Assembly (NCBI GenBank): GCA_012838385.1
Contig: DUPL01000121.1
Span: 1 to 64,000, forward strand
Origin: Clostridiaceae bacterium
Lineage (GTDB): Bacteria; Bacillota; Clostridia; UBA1212; DUPL01
Direction of reading: 5' to 3'
Length of the DNA stretch: 64,000 bases
Below, one piece after another: positions 8,392 to 17,237 of this stretch. Position 1 is the stretch's first letter, and every line of letters begins with the position of its first letter. The notes under the pieces are model-generated. The model was not told the origin of the DNA. It searched no databases and worked only from the letters and a program-made list of their open reading frames with translations. Position numbers and translations under genes: made by a program.

Positions 8392-9668
8392 CAGCTGTTC
8401 TTCGCCTTCAAATGTTCTTCGTAAGTTCTTGAGAATATATGTCCTCCGGAACCGTCTTTCCTTAGAACGAAGTAATAGTAGTCGTGCTGCTCTGGTTTTA
8501 GAGCAGCTTCAATGGATGCAAGACCAGGATTGCAAATCGGTCCTGGAGGAAGTCCCTTTGCAACGTATGTGTTGTATGGATCCTGAATCTTTTCGTGTTC
8601 TTCTGTAATGTCTCCATCCAGAGTTTCATTATATATCTTTTTATACGCATATCTGACGGTCGCACAGGACTGGAGATATGCCATGTCAGGATCCGAGCTT
8701 TTCAACCTGTTGTGAAATACTCCGGATACCGTTATTCTCTCTGAAGGAACTTTTACTTCCTTCTCAATAATTGACGCCAGCTTTATAATATCATCCACCG
8801 TGTATCCAAGATTTCCCGCCATGTCATAGTATGCTGGCTTGAATACCTCGTTGAACCTGTTAAGCATCTTGTATATTACAGAGTTTACATTCGCATCCAC
8901 GTCAAACTCGTAAGTATCAGGGAAAAGATACCCGTCAAGTCGGTAATCCCTTCCGTTGGCGTCTGGTATGAAGGGATACGAGGATAAGTCGATAGTCTGT
9001 ACCGCCTTGAGAAACTCATCGGCGCTGCACACACCATTCGCCTGAAGCCTCTGGGCAATCTGCTCTGTGGTAAACCCTTCGGGAAATGTCACCTTTACAC
9101 TTTCGGGATAGCTTGTAAGGATTATCATAATCTCGTCATAGCTAAGCCCTTTACTCAATGTGTAGGTTCCAGCTTTGTATCTTCCGTCATAGCCGTTGAA
9201 CTTTGATAAAAAGCGGTACACTTCCGTGTTTCTAATAAGGCCCATTTCCTTGAGATTGTTGGCAATATCCTTTGTAGTTGCTCCTCTTTCTATCTTGAAC
9301 TTGACCTCGGTTTCAGGGTCAATGTAAATACTTTCTATACTTGTTGGATTGTTGTATTTGTCAACAAGATAGGTGTAGGACAAAAAGCTTGAAAAAAACA
9401 CCACACAAACGCAGAATACAACAAACAGAAGCAGGTAAGGCAGATTACTCCTGTTTTTGAGTTTCTTTTTATGTGAAACTTTCCTTATTTTAACTTTCTG
9501 TCTTTTTTCGCCTGTCGCTGCTTTGGGTATTCTTGTCTGTTTAAGTGCAGTAGATGAAGTTGCATTCGACTGCGTCCTTCTTGCTGCACCAGGTTTTCTG
9601 ATACCCTTCGTTTGCGGCAATACGCCTTTTGTGTTGGCTCTTTGAGATCCAAGCTTGTTGTCAGGCAT
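8391..9668 (-). CDS. mltG: Endolytic transglycosylase MltG (YceG family)
   Basis: A 425-residue membrane-anchored protein. A basic, Lys/Thr-rich cytoplasmic tail of about 75 residues precedes one transmembrane helix (YLLLFVVFCVCVVFFSSFL), then a LysM-like region (IERGATTKDIANNLKEMG) and the YceG catalytic domain with LASIIEKEV (catalytic Glu), VFHNRL, YNTYVAKGLPPGPICNPG and a terminal YYYFV. MltG cleaves nascent glycan strands and helps terminate peptidoglycan chains. The ATG at 9668 is preferred because AGAGGTG lies nine bases upstream; a GTG four codons earlier has no site. A TTGACC-17-TATAAT promoter is upstream. The long basic tail is much larger than in E. coli. Confidence 0.92.
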   Translation of the reverse strand: MPDNKLGSQRANTKGVLPQTKGIRKPGAARRTQSNATSSTALKQTRIPKAATGEKRQKVKIRKVSHKKKLKNRSNLPYLLLFVVFCVCVVFFSSFLSYTYLVDKYNNPTSIESIYIDPETEVKFKIERGATTKDIANNLKEMGLIRNTEVYRFLSKFNGYDGRYKAGTYTLSKGLSYDEIMIILTSYPESVKVTFPEGFTTEQIAQRLQANGVCSADEFLKAVQTIDLSSYPFIPDANGRDYRLDGYLFPDTYEFDVDANVNSVIYKMLNRFNEVFKPAYYDMAGNLGYTVDDIIKLASIIEKEVKVPSERITVSGVFHNRLKSSDPDMAYLQSCATVRYAYKKIYNETLDGDITEEHEKIQDPYNTYVAKGLPPGPICNPGLASIEAALKPEQHDYYYFVLRKDGSGGHIFSRTYEEHLKAKNS

Positions 9669-9757
9669 ATCCTTTTTCACCTCTATACATCAGCTCTTGC
9701 AATCCTCTTTGAAAAATATCTTTTTCGTATGTATCATACCCATCAAAGATACGATTC

Positions 9758-9786
9758 ATTATACCATTACACATAATATCGGTCAA
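9758..9786 (-). promoter_or_regulatory. Sigma-A promoter of the mltG operon
   Basis: On the minus strand TTGACC at 9781-9786 is followed after 17 bp by TATAAT at 9758-9763, preceded by TGG (extended -10). The expected start of transcription is about 80 bp upstream of mltG. No other obvious promoter is seen before the polysaccharide genes, so this may drive a message of more than 9 kb. Confidence 0.8.
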
Positions 9787-9836
9787 GAATTCCCACAATC
9801 AGGCAATTATCCTACGTAATAGAAATATAAAAAGTC

Positions 9837-9865
9837 TGTACAAATTATACAAATAATGTTATCAT
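9837..9865 (+). promoter_or_regulatory. Probable promoter of zapA operon
   Basis: TGTACA at 9837-9842 and TATCAT at 9860-9865 are separated by 17 bp, about 40 bp before the zapA start. The -35 matches the consensus at four of six positions. It diverges from the mltG promoter about 50 bp away. Confidence 0.5.
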
Positions 9866-9904
9866 AATGTGAAAGGTTCAATATAAGTGCAAGGAGTTGG
9901 CAAC

Positions 9905-10300
9905 ATGGGGGAAAAAAAGAGAATAACTGTAACCATTAACGGCAGAAATTACACACTACGTCACGACGAAACAGACGAATACGTGCATAGAATCGTCCAA
10001 TATTTGAATAATAAGATTGCGGACGTTTCCCGCGGCGGACTTCAGCTTGGCGAACACATTGCGCTTGTTATGGCAGCCATAAACATAACGGATGAGCTTT
10101 TTAAAACCCAGAAGAACTTCAATACGCTTAAGAACGAAATAAAGCGCATGATGGATGAGTACGACAAGCTGAAACTTGAAAAGCAAGAGCTAGAAAAGCA
10201 GTACATGCAGCTTTCCGAGGAATACGACGAAGTCAATAAAAAACTACTTATTAAGCAGATTGAATTCAATGAATACAGAAAATCTGTTGAGGGAAGATGA
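9905..10300 (+). CDS. zapA: Cell division protein ZapA
   Basis: A 131-residue protein with the ZapA N-terminal fold (ITVTINGRNYTLRHDETDEYVHRIVQYLN) and a long C-terminal coiled coil from about residue 55 to the end, rich in Lys/Glu heptads. ZapA binds FtsZ and promotes protofilament bundling at the Z ring. The ATG at 9905 is chosen because AAGGAG lies eight bases upstream; a GTG 18 bases earlier is not preceded by a site. The stop overlaps the start of the following U32 gene (ATGA). Confidence 0.9.
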   Translation: MGEKKRITVTINGRNYTLRHDETDEYVHRIVQYLNNKIADVSRGGLQLGEHIALVMAAINITDELFKTQKNFNTLKNEIKRMMDEYDKLKLEKQELEKQYMQLSEEYDEVNKKLLIKQIEFNEYRKSVEGR

Positions 10301-11865
10301 AAAGAATAGAATTATTGTCCCCTGCCGGTAATTTCGAAAGCCTTAAGTTCGCAGTACAAAACGGCGCAGATGCCGTTTATCTTGGACTTAATAAATTTAG
10401 TGCAAGGGCATCCAGTGATAACTTTGACATTGAAAAACTTAAACAGGCAATATCATACGCACATCCAAGAGGTGTGCTCGTTTATGTCGCCATAAACACG
10501 CTTCTTGATGACAATGATCTTGAAAATGCCATTGAACTTGCTAAAATGGCGGACATGCTGCATGCGGACGCATTCATCGTCCAGGATCTTGGTTTGGCTA
10601 GGATGTTGAAAAAACATGTAAAGGCTCCATTGCACGCCAGCACCCAGATGACTGTATACAACGAGGAGGGAGCAAGACTCCTTAAGGATTTGGGGTTTTC
10701 AAGATGCATTCTGTCAAGAGAACTTTCTCTTGACGAAATAGTCACTATTTGCTCAAAAAACATAATGGAAATGGAAGTATTCTGCCACGGTGCAATCTGC
10801 ATAAGCTATTCCGGTCAGTGTCTGTTGAGCAGCGCCATAGGTGGAAGAAGCGGCAACAAGGGACAGTGCGCACAGCCCTGCAGACTTATGTATTCGGTTC
10901 TAAGAAACGGAAAGGAAGTTTCCAAAAGAGCCTACAGAATAAGTCCTGGCGATTTAATGACACTTCCCTATCTTGCACAACTTGTCAATACAGGCATAAC
11001 TTCCTTGAAAATTGAGGGAAGACTTAAAAGCCCTCAGTATACAGGCATTGTTACCGCAAAGTACAGAAAAGCCCTCGATATTATTCAAAACAGGGAAATC
11101 GAAGAATACCCTACACAAAAAGACATGGAAGATCTCTCCGTGATTTTCTCAAGAGGCAGATTTACGTCATACCATCATTTTGAGAAGATGCCTTTTGTCG
11201 ATATAACATTTAGTTCATCAGGCCATATAGGGCTTGAATGTGGTGAGATTTTAAAAGTAAAAATCTTCAAGACAAAAGGTAAAAGGAACTCTCCAGACAT
11301 ATTCGAGCTGAAGGTAAAACTTTCATCCCCTGTCAGTAAAGGTGATGGTATTGCCATAGAAAATACTGAAGATGGCGGAAAGGTAAATTCAATAAAAACA
11401 GAAAGCCATAAAACAATCCTTTCTGCGGACGCAGGGGATACAGTCATACTGAACCTTGCAGGCAGATTGAAAAACAACGTCCGCTCGGGCATGCATATAT
11501 ACAAGACACATGACGAGCAGTTGTCAAGTGAAATCAATCAGAAAATGCAGAAGGAAAACAGAAAGGTGCCTGTTAGTGTTCATGCTGGTATAAAACAAGG
11601 TTCCCCGGTTATAATTACTATGAGTGACGGAAAATACGAAGTATCAGCCTCTGGAAACCTTGTTGTTGAGAAAGCCTTGAACAGGGCTGTCAATGCAGAC
11701 GATGTAACGAGGCAGATGTCAAAACTTGGCGGTACAGTGTTTGAGCTGGATTATATTACTGTCGATATTGATGAAAACATATTTGTGCCTATGTCGGAGC
11801 TGGCAAATATCAGACGAGAACTTGTCGAAAAACTGATGGAAAAGAGAACGGAAGGTGCCATTTGA
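10297..11865 (+). CDS. U32 family protein, N-terminal part of a two-gene split
   Basis: A 522-residue U32 protein: IELLSPAGNFESLKFAVQNGADAVYLGL at the start, the signature EMEVFCHGAICISYSGQC near residue 155 and GQCAQPCRLMYSVL after it, then a C-terminal DUF3656-like region (residues 300-490) and an ending PMSELANIRRELVEKLMEKR that matches the point where longer clostridial U32 proteins continue into another domain. Here that next domain is a separate overlapping gene. Function may be in RNA base modification, as for TrhP/RlhA, but is not established for this subgroup. It begins with an ATGA overlap from zapA. Confidence 0.85.
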   Translation: MKRIELLSPAGNFESLKFAVQNGADAVYLGLNKFSARASSDNFDIEKLKQAISYAHPRGVLVYVAINTLLDDNDLENAIELAKMADMLHADAFIVQDLGLARMLKKHVKAPLHASTQMTVYNEEGARLLKDLGFSRCILSRELSLDEIVTICSKNIMEMEVFCHGAICISYSGQCLLSSAIGGRSGNKGQCAQPCRLMYSVLRNGKEVSKRAYRISPGDLMTLPYLAQLVNTGITSLKIEGRLKSPQYTGIVTAKYRKALDIIQNREIEEYPTQKDMEDLSVIFSRGRFTSYHHFEKMPFVDITFSSSGHIGLECGEILKVKIFKTKGKRNSPDIFELKVKLSSPVSKGDGIAIENTEDGGKVNSIKTESHKTILSADAGDTVILNLAGRLKNNVRSGMHIYKTHDEQLSSEINQKMQKENRKVPVSVHAGIKQGSPVIITMSDGKYEVSASGNLVVEKALNRAVNADDVTRQMSKLGGTVFELDYITVDIDENIFVPMSELANIRRELVEKLMEKRTEGAI

Positions 11866-12746
11866 TGAAAATCTCTTTGTACTTCTATACAATCTCCCAA
11901 TATCTGAAATGCCTTTCCGTTATACAGGAAGCGGACTTTGTATACCTTCCCTATGAGTACTTTTTGTCAGGAAGTACAAAATCCAAGGGAAAAACAGTCT
12001 ATGTGGCTGGACCCGACAGTACAATTAGCTACAATGCGGAAGACCTGTCCAGGGAAAAATACTTCATGACTTTCCCATATATTCTAAAAGGAAAAACGAA
12101 AACCAGATTCATAAACGACTTTGGTGCAAACACTCTTTGCAGGCACAGCTATTTATTGCAGAACCTTGGCGACATAACCGCACTGCAGGATTTGTGTAAA
12201 AGTCATGATTACAACATCCATGCGGACTACAGCTTCAATGTACAGAATACAAAAACCATGGATGTATTGTATGACATGGGTTTCAAGTCAGTTACCCTAT
12301 CCCCCGAACTTGCAACTGATAAACTTTTGAATCTTTCAACACATGCAGAATCCGACTTTCTGGTTAATGAGAAATATACCGAAACAGTGTGCTATGGTAG
12401 AATAATACTAATGAGAAGCGAGCACTGCTATCTATCCGATGAGAAAGGCTACAAATGTGGAAAGTGCATAACTGACGACGAGTACAGTCTGAAGGATGAC
12501 AATGGAAATGTATATCCGGTTCTGTCCAATCCAACAGATTGCAGAAGCATCCTTCTTGACAGGGCGCCCTACATGATAAAGAACACTGATTTTCTTGAAA
12601 AAATGAGAAACATGAGGTCCACTATTCTAAGACTTAACATATATGATGAGGATGCCAGTACAATCTCAGCATTAATAAAATATTTCAAATACGGTCTGTC
12701 CAGCAGTGAAACTGACAGAATAAAACCTTATTGCGGAAGAAATTAG
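11865..12746 (+). CDS. C-terminal U32-associated domain encoded as a separate gene
   Basis: A 293-residue protein whose first base overlaps the TGA of the preceding U32 gene (TGATG); GAAGGTG lies upstream of the ATG. It contains the text seen in the second half of long clostridial U32 proteins: YSFNVQNTKTMDVLYDMG, SVTLSPELATDK, then YGRIILMRSEHCYLSDE, a CGKC pair and VLSNPTDCRSILLDRAPYMI. The cysteines at EHC, CGKC and DCRS could bind a metal or Fe-S cluster. It lies in a different frame from its neighbour, so it is either a natural gene fission at a domain border or an old or artefactual frameshift. It probably acts with the U32 partner. Confidence 0.7.
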   Translation: MKISLYFYTISQYLKCLSVIQEADFVYLPYEYFLSGSTKSKGKTVYVAGPDSTISYNAEDLSREKYFMTFPYILKGKTKTRFINDFGANTLCRHSYLLQNLGDITALQDLCKSHDYNIHADYSFNVQNTKTMDVLYDMGFKSVTLSPELATDKLLNLSTHAESDFLVNEKYTETVCYGRIILMRSEHCYLSDEKGYKCGKCITDDEYSLKDDNGNVYPVLSNPTDCRSILLDRAPYMIKNTDFLEKMRNMRSTILRLNIYDEDASTISALIKYFKYGLSSSETDRIKPYCGRN

Positions 12747-12755
12747 GAGGTACCA

Positions 12756-13205
12756 ATGAGAGAAAAAATTGAAGTTTATGTGGAAAGATGCAGAGACGAC
12801 GTCATTCTGCCTACATATGCAAACAAATATGATGCTGGCATGGATATTCGTAGCTGTGTAGATATTACTATAAAGCCAAATGAAACGGTAATTGTTCCTA
12901 CCGGTCTCAAGTTTGCCATACCTGAAGGGTACGAAATACAGGTGCGTCCCCGCTCCGGTTTGTCGTACAAAACTCCACTCAGAATTTCAAACGCACCCGG
13001 TACAATTGATGCAGGCTATAGGGATGAAGTTGGCATTATTGTCACAAACATATCGCAAACAGAAACTATTGAAATAAAAAAGAACGACAGGATTGCCCAA
13101 ATCGTTCTTCAAAGAGTTCCTGAAATTGTTTTCAGGGAAGTTGATGATGTTTCAAAAATCGGCTTCAACAGGGGCGGAGGCTTTGGCTCAACAGGTAAAG
13201 AATAG
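12756..13205 (+). CDS. dut: Deoxyuridine 5'-triphosphate nucleotidohydrolase
   Basis: A 149-residue trimeric dUTPase with all five motifs in order: DAGMDIRS (26-33), RPRSGLSYKTPLR, NAPGTIDAGYRDEVGIIVTN with catalytic Asp and Tyr, RIAQIVLQRV and the flexible C-terminal RGGGFGSTG. It converts dUTP to dUMP and pyrophosphate, preventing uracil incorporation and feeding thymidylate synthesis. GGAGG is placed seven bases before the ATG. It lies ten bases after the split U32 gene and eleven before ispF, so all are probably cotranscribed. Confidence 0.96.
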   Translation: MREKIEVYVERCRDDVILPTYANKYDAGMDIRSCVDITIKPNETVIVPTGLKFAIPEGYEIQVRPRSGLSYKTPLRISNAPGTIDAGYRDEVGIIVTNISQTETIEIKKNDRIAQIVLQRVPEIVFREVDDVSKIGFNRGGGFGSTGKE

Positions 13206-13216
13206 GAGGAATTTTA

Positions 13217-13693
13217 ATGGAATTCAGATGTGCCATAGGACAGGATTCTCATAGATTTTCTGATAAAAAAAACAAGCCTCTTGTTCTGGGAGGCATAGAA
13301 TTTGAAGGAAAACCTCTTCTTGCCAACAGTGACGGCGATGTGGTCCTGCATGCAGTTACAAACGCAATCTCAGGCATAACAGGTGTTAATATTCTGGGAG
13401 ATATTGCTGATAGCATGTGCCAGCAAGGTATAACCGATTCAAAGGAGTATTTGAAAGAAGCTTTGAAATATCTTGATTGGGAGATTGTAAACCTTTCAAT
13501 CTCCATTGAGTGCAAAATTCCTAAAATATCGCCAAGAATCAAGGAAATGAAATTATCAATTGCTAGTCTTTTAAATATATCTGAAAACAGAATAGGAATA
13601 ACAGCTACAACTGGAGAAGGCCTTACCGCATTCGGGCAAGGCCTTGGTATTCAGGTTTTCTGTATACTTACCGTAAAACGATCATTGTCTTGA
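13217..13693 (+). CDS. ispF: 2-C-methyl-D-erythritol 2,4-cyclodiphosphate synthase
   Basis: A 158-residue IspF with the zinc ligands GQDSH (Asp10, His12) and LH (His45) in NSDGDVVLHAVTNAI, plus TTGEGLTAFGQGLGI near the C-terminus. It makes the cyclic diphosphate intermediate of the MEP isoprenoid pathway in the cytoplasm. GGAGGAATTTTA precedes the ATG. Its last 12 bases overlap the 3' end of the convergent membrane-protein gene. No ispD is adjacent, unlike many genomes. Confidence 0.95.
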   Translation: MEFRCAIGQDSHRFSDKKNKPLVLGGIEFEGKPLLANSDGDVVLHAVTNAISGITGVNILGDIADSMCQQGITDSKEYLKEALKYLDWEIVNLSISIECKIPKISPRIKEMKLSIASLLNISENRIGITATTGEGLTAFGQGLGIQVFCILTVKRSLS

Positions 13694-14554
13694 CGGGAAC
13701 ATATCCTCTTTCATTTCTATGAATACGCTAAACACAAAGTTTATATACGGGAAGATGATAGCGAGTTTCATTATCCAGTTCAAGAACAGTGCGAATATTG
13801 CATAACCGGCAGAACCTCTACCATAATTCAAAGCCAGCATTATCACTTCAGAAATGCCTATTGCAAATATGAAAAGTGTTGCACGCGGCATTAGATACCA
13901 GCAGTATCCGTTAACCATCCTTAAGGCAACAAGCACTCCTCCTCGCTTGAATCCAATGATTCCAGGCACTGAAAACGACCAGTACATTACATAGAAAACG
14001 AGGGCAAAATACAATAGCATTACTGTAAGGATAATCAAAAGCATCATCTGGAAAAATATTCTTGAATCACCCGCAAAGAATATTTTTATGGACATGATTG
14101 CAGGAACCACCGTATATGCCATTAATACGATGAATATAATCGTAAAGAGTACAAAAAAGATAAACAGTAGACTCATTTTAATAAAGTGTCTGTTAATTCC
14201 GCTTTTGAAATCTCCTTTTTTAGGCTTATACCCAAGTACGGATAAATACAGAACCTGTGCATATCCGGAGAAAAACACTGCAAATATGCTGGCACATGCA
14301 CTTATAAGCAATATGAAAACAATTATGCTGGTAACCATTATACCTGGGGTCGCTGCACTCGCTTTTACATCCTGTGCAAACTTTGCAAGGTTCTCCATGT
14401 AATCCAATGTTATCAAAGTTTTAAGCGAACCATACTTCTCTACAAAAGGGTTGAACTGCTCGATTATGCACAACAAAAGTGTTGCAATTGCTGGAAATAT
14501 TAATATTAAAGGTCTGTTCCTTACCCTTGCGAAGGCCTCCCTTAGTGTCTTCAT
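13682..14554 (-). CDS. Six-helix integral membrane protein of unknown function
   Basis: A 290-residue protein with about six hydrophobic helices (near 15-33, 70-95, 105-120, 140-165, 180-205 and 220-275). It begins MKTLREAFARVRNRPLILIF, a pattern seen in clostridial membrane proteins related to glycerophosphoryl diester phosphodiesterase membrane domains, but no catalytic motif is visible and I do not recognise a function. The ATG at 14554 follows GGAGG by five bases. A TTGCCA-17-TATAAT promoter lies across the stop codon of pyrH, so it can be transcribed independently of the translation-factor operon. Confidence 0.75.
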   Translation of the reverse strand: MKTLREAFARVRNRPLILIFPAIATLLLCIIEQFNPFVEKYGSLKTLITLDYMENLAKFAQDVKASAATPGIMVTSIIVFILLISACASIFAVFFSGYAQVLYLSVLGYKPKKGDFKSGINRHFIKMSLLFIFFVLFTIIFIVLMAYTVVPAIMSIKIFFAGDSRIFFQMMLLIILTVMLLYFALVFYVMYWSFSVPGIIGFKRGGVLVALRMVNGYCWYLMPRATLFIFAIGISEVIMLALNYGRGSAGYAIFALFLNWIMKLAIIFPYINFVFSVFIEMKEDMFPSRQ

Positions 14555-14614
14555 AAAAACCTCCATTCATGCCCTGGCGGGCACATAATATTATTACAAT
14601 GCAGACCGTAAAAT

Positions 14615-14643
14615 ATTATACCACTTGCGCAAATTATTGGCAA
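14615..14643 (-). promoter_or_regulatory. Sigma-A promoter of the downstream membrane-protein gene
   Basis: Minus-strand TTGCCA at 14638-14643 and TATAAT at 14615-14620 are 17 bp apart, with a TGG extended -10. The -35 box overlaps the last codons of pyrH, whose stop is at 14634-14636. Confidence 0.75.
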
Positions 14644-15362
14644 CTGTCAGCGGACCAGGAAACTATGGTTCCTATTTTTTCTCCACATACCGCCCTTACC
14701 ATGTTGTATGGGTCCTTTATCGCAAATACATGGATTACTATGTTGTTATCCATGCACAGGGAAGTTGCAGTGGAATCCATTACTCCCAATCCCTTGTTCA
14801 AAACGTCCGTGTAATTTATATGCTCATACTTCACAGCATTGTCATTCATGTTCGGATCGCAGTTGTAAACGCCATCCACATTCTTTGCAAGGAGTATCAC
14901 GTCGGCGTCAATTTCCACAGCTCTCAAAGCTGCAGCTGTATCTGTAGTAAAGAAAGGATTTCCAGTACCGCATCCGAAGATAACGACTCTTCCCTTCTCC
15001 AAATGTCTTGTTGCTCTGTTTCTGATATATGGCTCTGCAATCTGTTTCATTTCGATTGCTGTCTGTACTCTTACGGTAACACCCAATTTTTCTAGATTGT
15101 CAGCCAGAGCCAGTGAATTTATTACCGTAGCAAGCATTCCCATATGATCCGCACGGGTTCTGTCCATTTTCTTGCTTTTAGCACCTCTCCAGAAGTTTCC
15201 TCCTCCCACCACCAGTGCAACATCCACGCCCATATCCTGTATCCTCTTTATATTCAAGCAGACCTCATTTAAAGTATCCTCATTTATCCCAAACTTGTCT
15301 GGTCCTGCCAATGCTTCTCCACTGATTTTAATCAGCACTCTTTTGTAAATCGGTTCCTGCAT
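14634..15362 (-). CDS. pyrH: Uridylate kinase
   Basis: A 242-residue UMP kinase of the amino-acid-kinase fold: [15 protein letters not shown] at the N-terminus, [13 protein letters not shown] for phosphate binding, the [15 protein letters not shown] helix, and a nucleotide site with [40 protein letters not shown]. It phosphorylates UMP to UDP and is a hexamer regulated by nucleotides. The ATG at 15362 is preceded by AAGGAGG; an upstream frame extension has no support. It follows tsf, the usual rpsB-tsf-pyrH order; frr does not follow. Confidence 0.96.
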   Translation of the reverse strand: MQEPIYKRVLIKISGEALAGPDKFGINEDTLNEVCLNIKRIQDMGVDVALVVGGGNFWRGAKSKKMDRTRADHMGMLATVINSLALADNLEKLGVTVRVQTAIEMKQIAEPYIRNRATRHLEKGRVVIFGCGTGNPFFTTDTAAALRAVEIDADVILLAKNVDGVYNCDPNMNDNAVKYEHINYTDVLNKGLGVMDSTATSLCMDNNIVIHVFAIKDPYNMVRAVCGEKIGTIVSWSADSCQ

Positions 15363-15387
15363 GAAATATTCCTCCTTGTTTACATAT

Positions 15388-15411
15388 AAAAAAAGGGGAA
15401 CAAAAGTCCCC
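15388..15411 (-). terminator. Weak hairpin and T-run between tsf and pyrH
   Basis: On the minus strand GGGGA (complement of 15407-15411) pairs with TCCCC (15395-15399) around a seven-base loop, followed at once by seven T. The stem is only five GC-rich pairs, so partial termination between tsf and pyrH is more likely than a full stop. Confidence 0.5.
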
Positions 15412-15418
15412 AATATTT

Positions 15419-16066
15419 TTATTGTATTTGCTTCATTACTTCCTCAGCAAAGTTCTCTTCCTTCTTCTCAAGCCCTTCGCCTCTTTCATATCTTGCAAAA
15501 CGCCTTATTGAAATTTTTTCTCCAATTGTTGCAATCATTTCTGTTACAACGTCTTTTACCTTTTTGTCAGGATCCTTTACGAAAGCCTGCTCAAGCAAGC
15601 ATATTTCCTCAAAATATTTGGAAATTCTGCCGTCAACAATCTTGTCAACGATTTTTTCAGGTTTGCCTTCATTGATGGCCTGTGCTTTAAGAATAGCTTT
15701 TTCCTTTTCTACTACTTCGGCAGGTACATCCTCAACAGATACATATTGTGGATTTGAAGCAGCTATGTGCATAGCGATATCTCTTACAAAATCCTTGAAC
15801 ATGTCGTTCCTGGCTACAAAGTCAGTCTCGCAGTTGACTTCAACCAGAACACCTATTCTTCCTCCACCATGAATGTATGCATCAACAAGACCTTCTGTTG
15901 CTGTTCTACCTTGTTTCTTTGCAGCAGTTGCAAGACCCTTTTCTCTTAAAATCTCAACCGCCTTGTCCATATCTCCGTTTGCCTCAACCAAGGCATTCTT
16001 GCAATCCATCATGCCTGCCTGAGTGCGCTCGCGCAACTCCTTAACCATTGCAGCAGTTATTGTCAT
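15419..16066 (-). CDS. tsf: Elongation factor Ts
   Basis: A 215-residue EF-Ts. The N-terminal UBA-like region has [22 protein letters not shown]; the core has [14 protein letters not shown] with the TDFV motif that inserts into EF-Tu. It is the nucleotide exchange factor of EF-Tu. The length is that of the short form lacking the second core subdomain insertion of E. coli (about 283 residues). It lies 18 bases after rpsB in the classical order. Confidence 0.97.
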   Translation of the reverse strand: MTITAAMVKELRERTQAGMMDCKNALVEANGDMDKAVEILREKGLATAAKKQGRTATEGLVDAYIHGGGRIGVLVEVNCETDFVARNDMFKDFVRDIAMHIAASNPQYVSVEDVPAEVVEKEKAILKAQAINEGKPEKIVDKIVDGRISKYFEEICLLEQAFVKDPDKKVKDVVTEMIATIGEKISIRRFARYERGEGLEKKEENFAEEVMKQIQ

Positions 16067-16084
16067 TCCTATACCCCCTTAGTA

Positions 16085-16912
16085 TTATTCTTCCGACTTA
16101 GCTGTATCTTCTTCAGCTTCGTCTGCAACTTCTATCTCATCCTGAGGTTCTTCAACATCTGCAACCTCTTCAACTTCAGTATGTTCCAAAGAGTCGTCTT
16201 CTTCAACTTCAGCGTCTTTAGCAAAAGATACCCCTTGTCTTCCTTCCAAAACAGCATCGGCCATTGTTGAAGCAATCAATTTTACCGCTCTAATAGCATC
16301 GTCATTGCCTGGGATTACATAATCCACTTCGTCAGGATCGCAGTTTGTGTCAACGATTGCCACTACTGGTATACCCAGTTTTCTAGCTTCCAATACTGCA
16401 TTTTTCTCAACTCTTGGGTCAACTACAAAAATAGCTGATGGGAGTTTGTCCAGTCCCTTGATACCACCTAGGTTCTTCTCGAGCTTGTCTCTCTCTTGTT
16501 TCAGTTTGACAACTTCTTTCTTTGGAAGACGTTCAAAAAGCCCCTTCTCTTCCATTTCGTTAAGCTGATGCAATTTTTCAATTCTTTTTCTGATTGTTTT
16601 GAAGTTTGTAAGTGTACCACCAAGCCATCTGTTGTTTACATAGTACATGTCGCATCTTGTAGCTTCCTCATATATGGAATCTCTTGCCTGCTTCTTGGTA
16701 CCTACGAAAAGAACTGTTCCGCCATTTCTGGCTACATCAACAAGGAAATAATAGGCTTCATCAATCATCTTCACAGTCTTCTGCAAATCTATGATATAGA
16801 TTCCGTTTCTTTCTGTAAAAATGTACTCAGCCATTTTGGGGTTCCATCTCCTGGTCTGATGACCAAAATGAACACCCGCTTCAAGTAATTGTTTCATTGA
16901 AATAACTGACAT
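16085..16912 (-). CDS. rpsB: 30S ribosomal protein S2 with acidic tail
   Basis: A 275-residue S2: [52 protein letters not shown] and [12 protein letters not shown] are all conserved. The last 40 residues or so (after SFAKDAE) are almost entirely acidic, an extension common in clostridial S2. It begins with AGGAGGATAAAT before the ATG and is preceded by a strong promoter and a folded leader of about 115 nt that may serve autoregulation. Confidence 0.97.
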   Translation of the reverse strand: MSVISMKQLLEAGVHFGHQTRRWNPKMAEYIFTERNGIYIIDLQKTVKMIDEAYYFLVDVARNGGTVLFVGTKKQARDSIYEEATRCDMYYVNNRWLGGTLTNFKTIRKRIEKLHQLNEMEEKGLFERLPKKEVVKLKQERDKLEKNLGGIKGLDKLPSAIFVVDPRVEKNAVLEARKLGIPVVAIVDTNCDPDEVDYVIPGNDDAIRAVKLIASTMADAVLEGRQGVSFAKDAEVEEDDSLEHTEVEEVADVEEPQDEIEVADEAEEDTAKSEE

Positions 16913-17027
16913 AAATAATTTATCCTCCTTTTGTTTTAACTTCCGGCATCTTCAACTCGCTCAAGAGATCCATGTGTCCAGGATCCAACCTTAGCGAATC
17001 AGACAACCGTGATTATTTTTTTATAAC
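16913..17027 (-). promoter_or_regulatory. Structured 5' leader of rpsB
   Basis: Between the predicted transcription start and rpsB the RNA can form a two-tier stem: TCGCT (complement of 16993-16997) with AGCGA (complement of 16957-16961) outside, and GGATC with GATCC (16981-16985 and 16967-16971) inside, separated by an internal loop. The Shine-Dalgarno lies about 35 nt downstream. An S2-binding autoregulatory element is plausible; I cannot match it to a named RNA family by eye. The rest of 17063-17237 holds nothing I recognise. Confidence 0.5.
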
Positions 17028-17033
17028 TATCGC

Positions 17034-17062
17034 ATTATACCAGATATCGTTTAGCATTGCAA
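17034..17062 (-). promoter_or_regulatory. Strong sigma-A promoter of rpsB-tsf-pyrH
   Basis: Minus-strand TTGCAA at 17057-17062, a 17-bp spacer and TATAAT at 17034-17039, with TGG as extended -10. Confidence 0.85.
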
Positions 17063-17237
17063 CATCATTTTTACCCTATACAACGGATAATGCATTGCAA
17101 ATATATATCAATAAGAAGATAAACAGTTAGCATTATACTCAAAATATCAAAACTCAAATTGTAATGCTTTCTGTTTTTTGCCTTTTACTACTTCCAAAAA
17201 TATATTTAATATTGCAAAACCCCTAATAATCGCTCTT

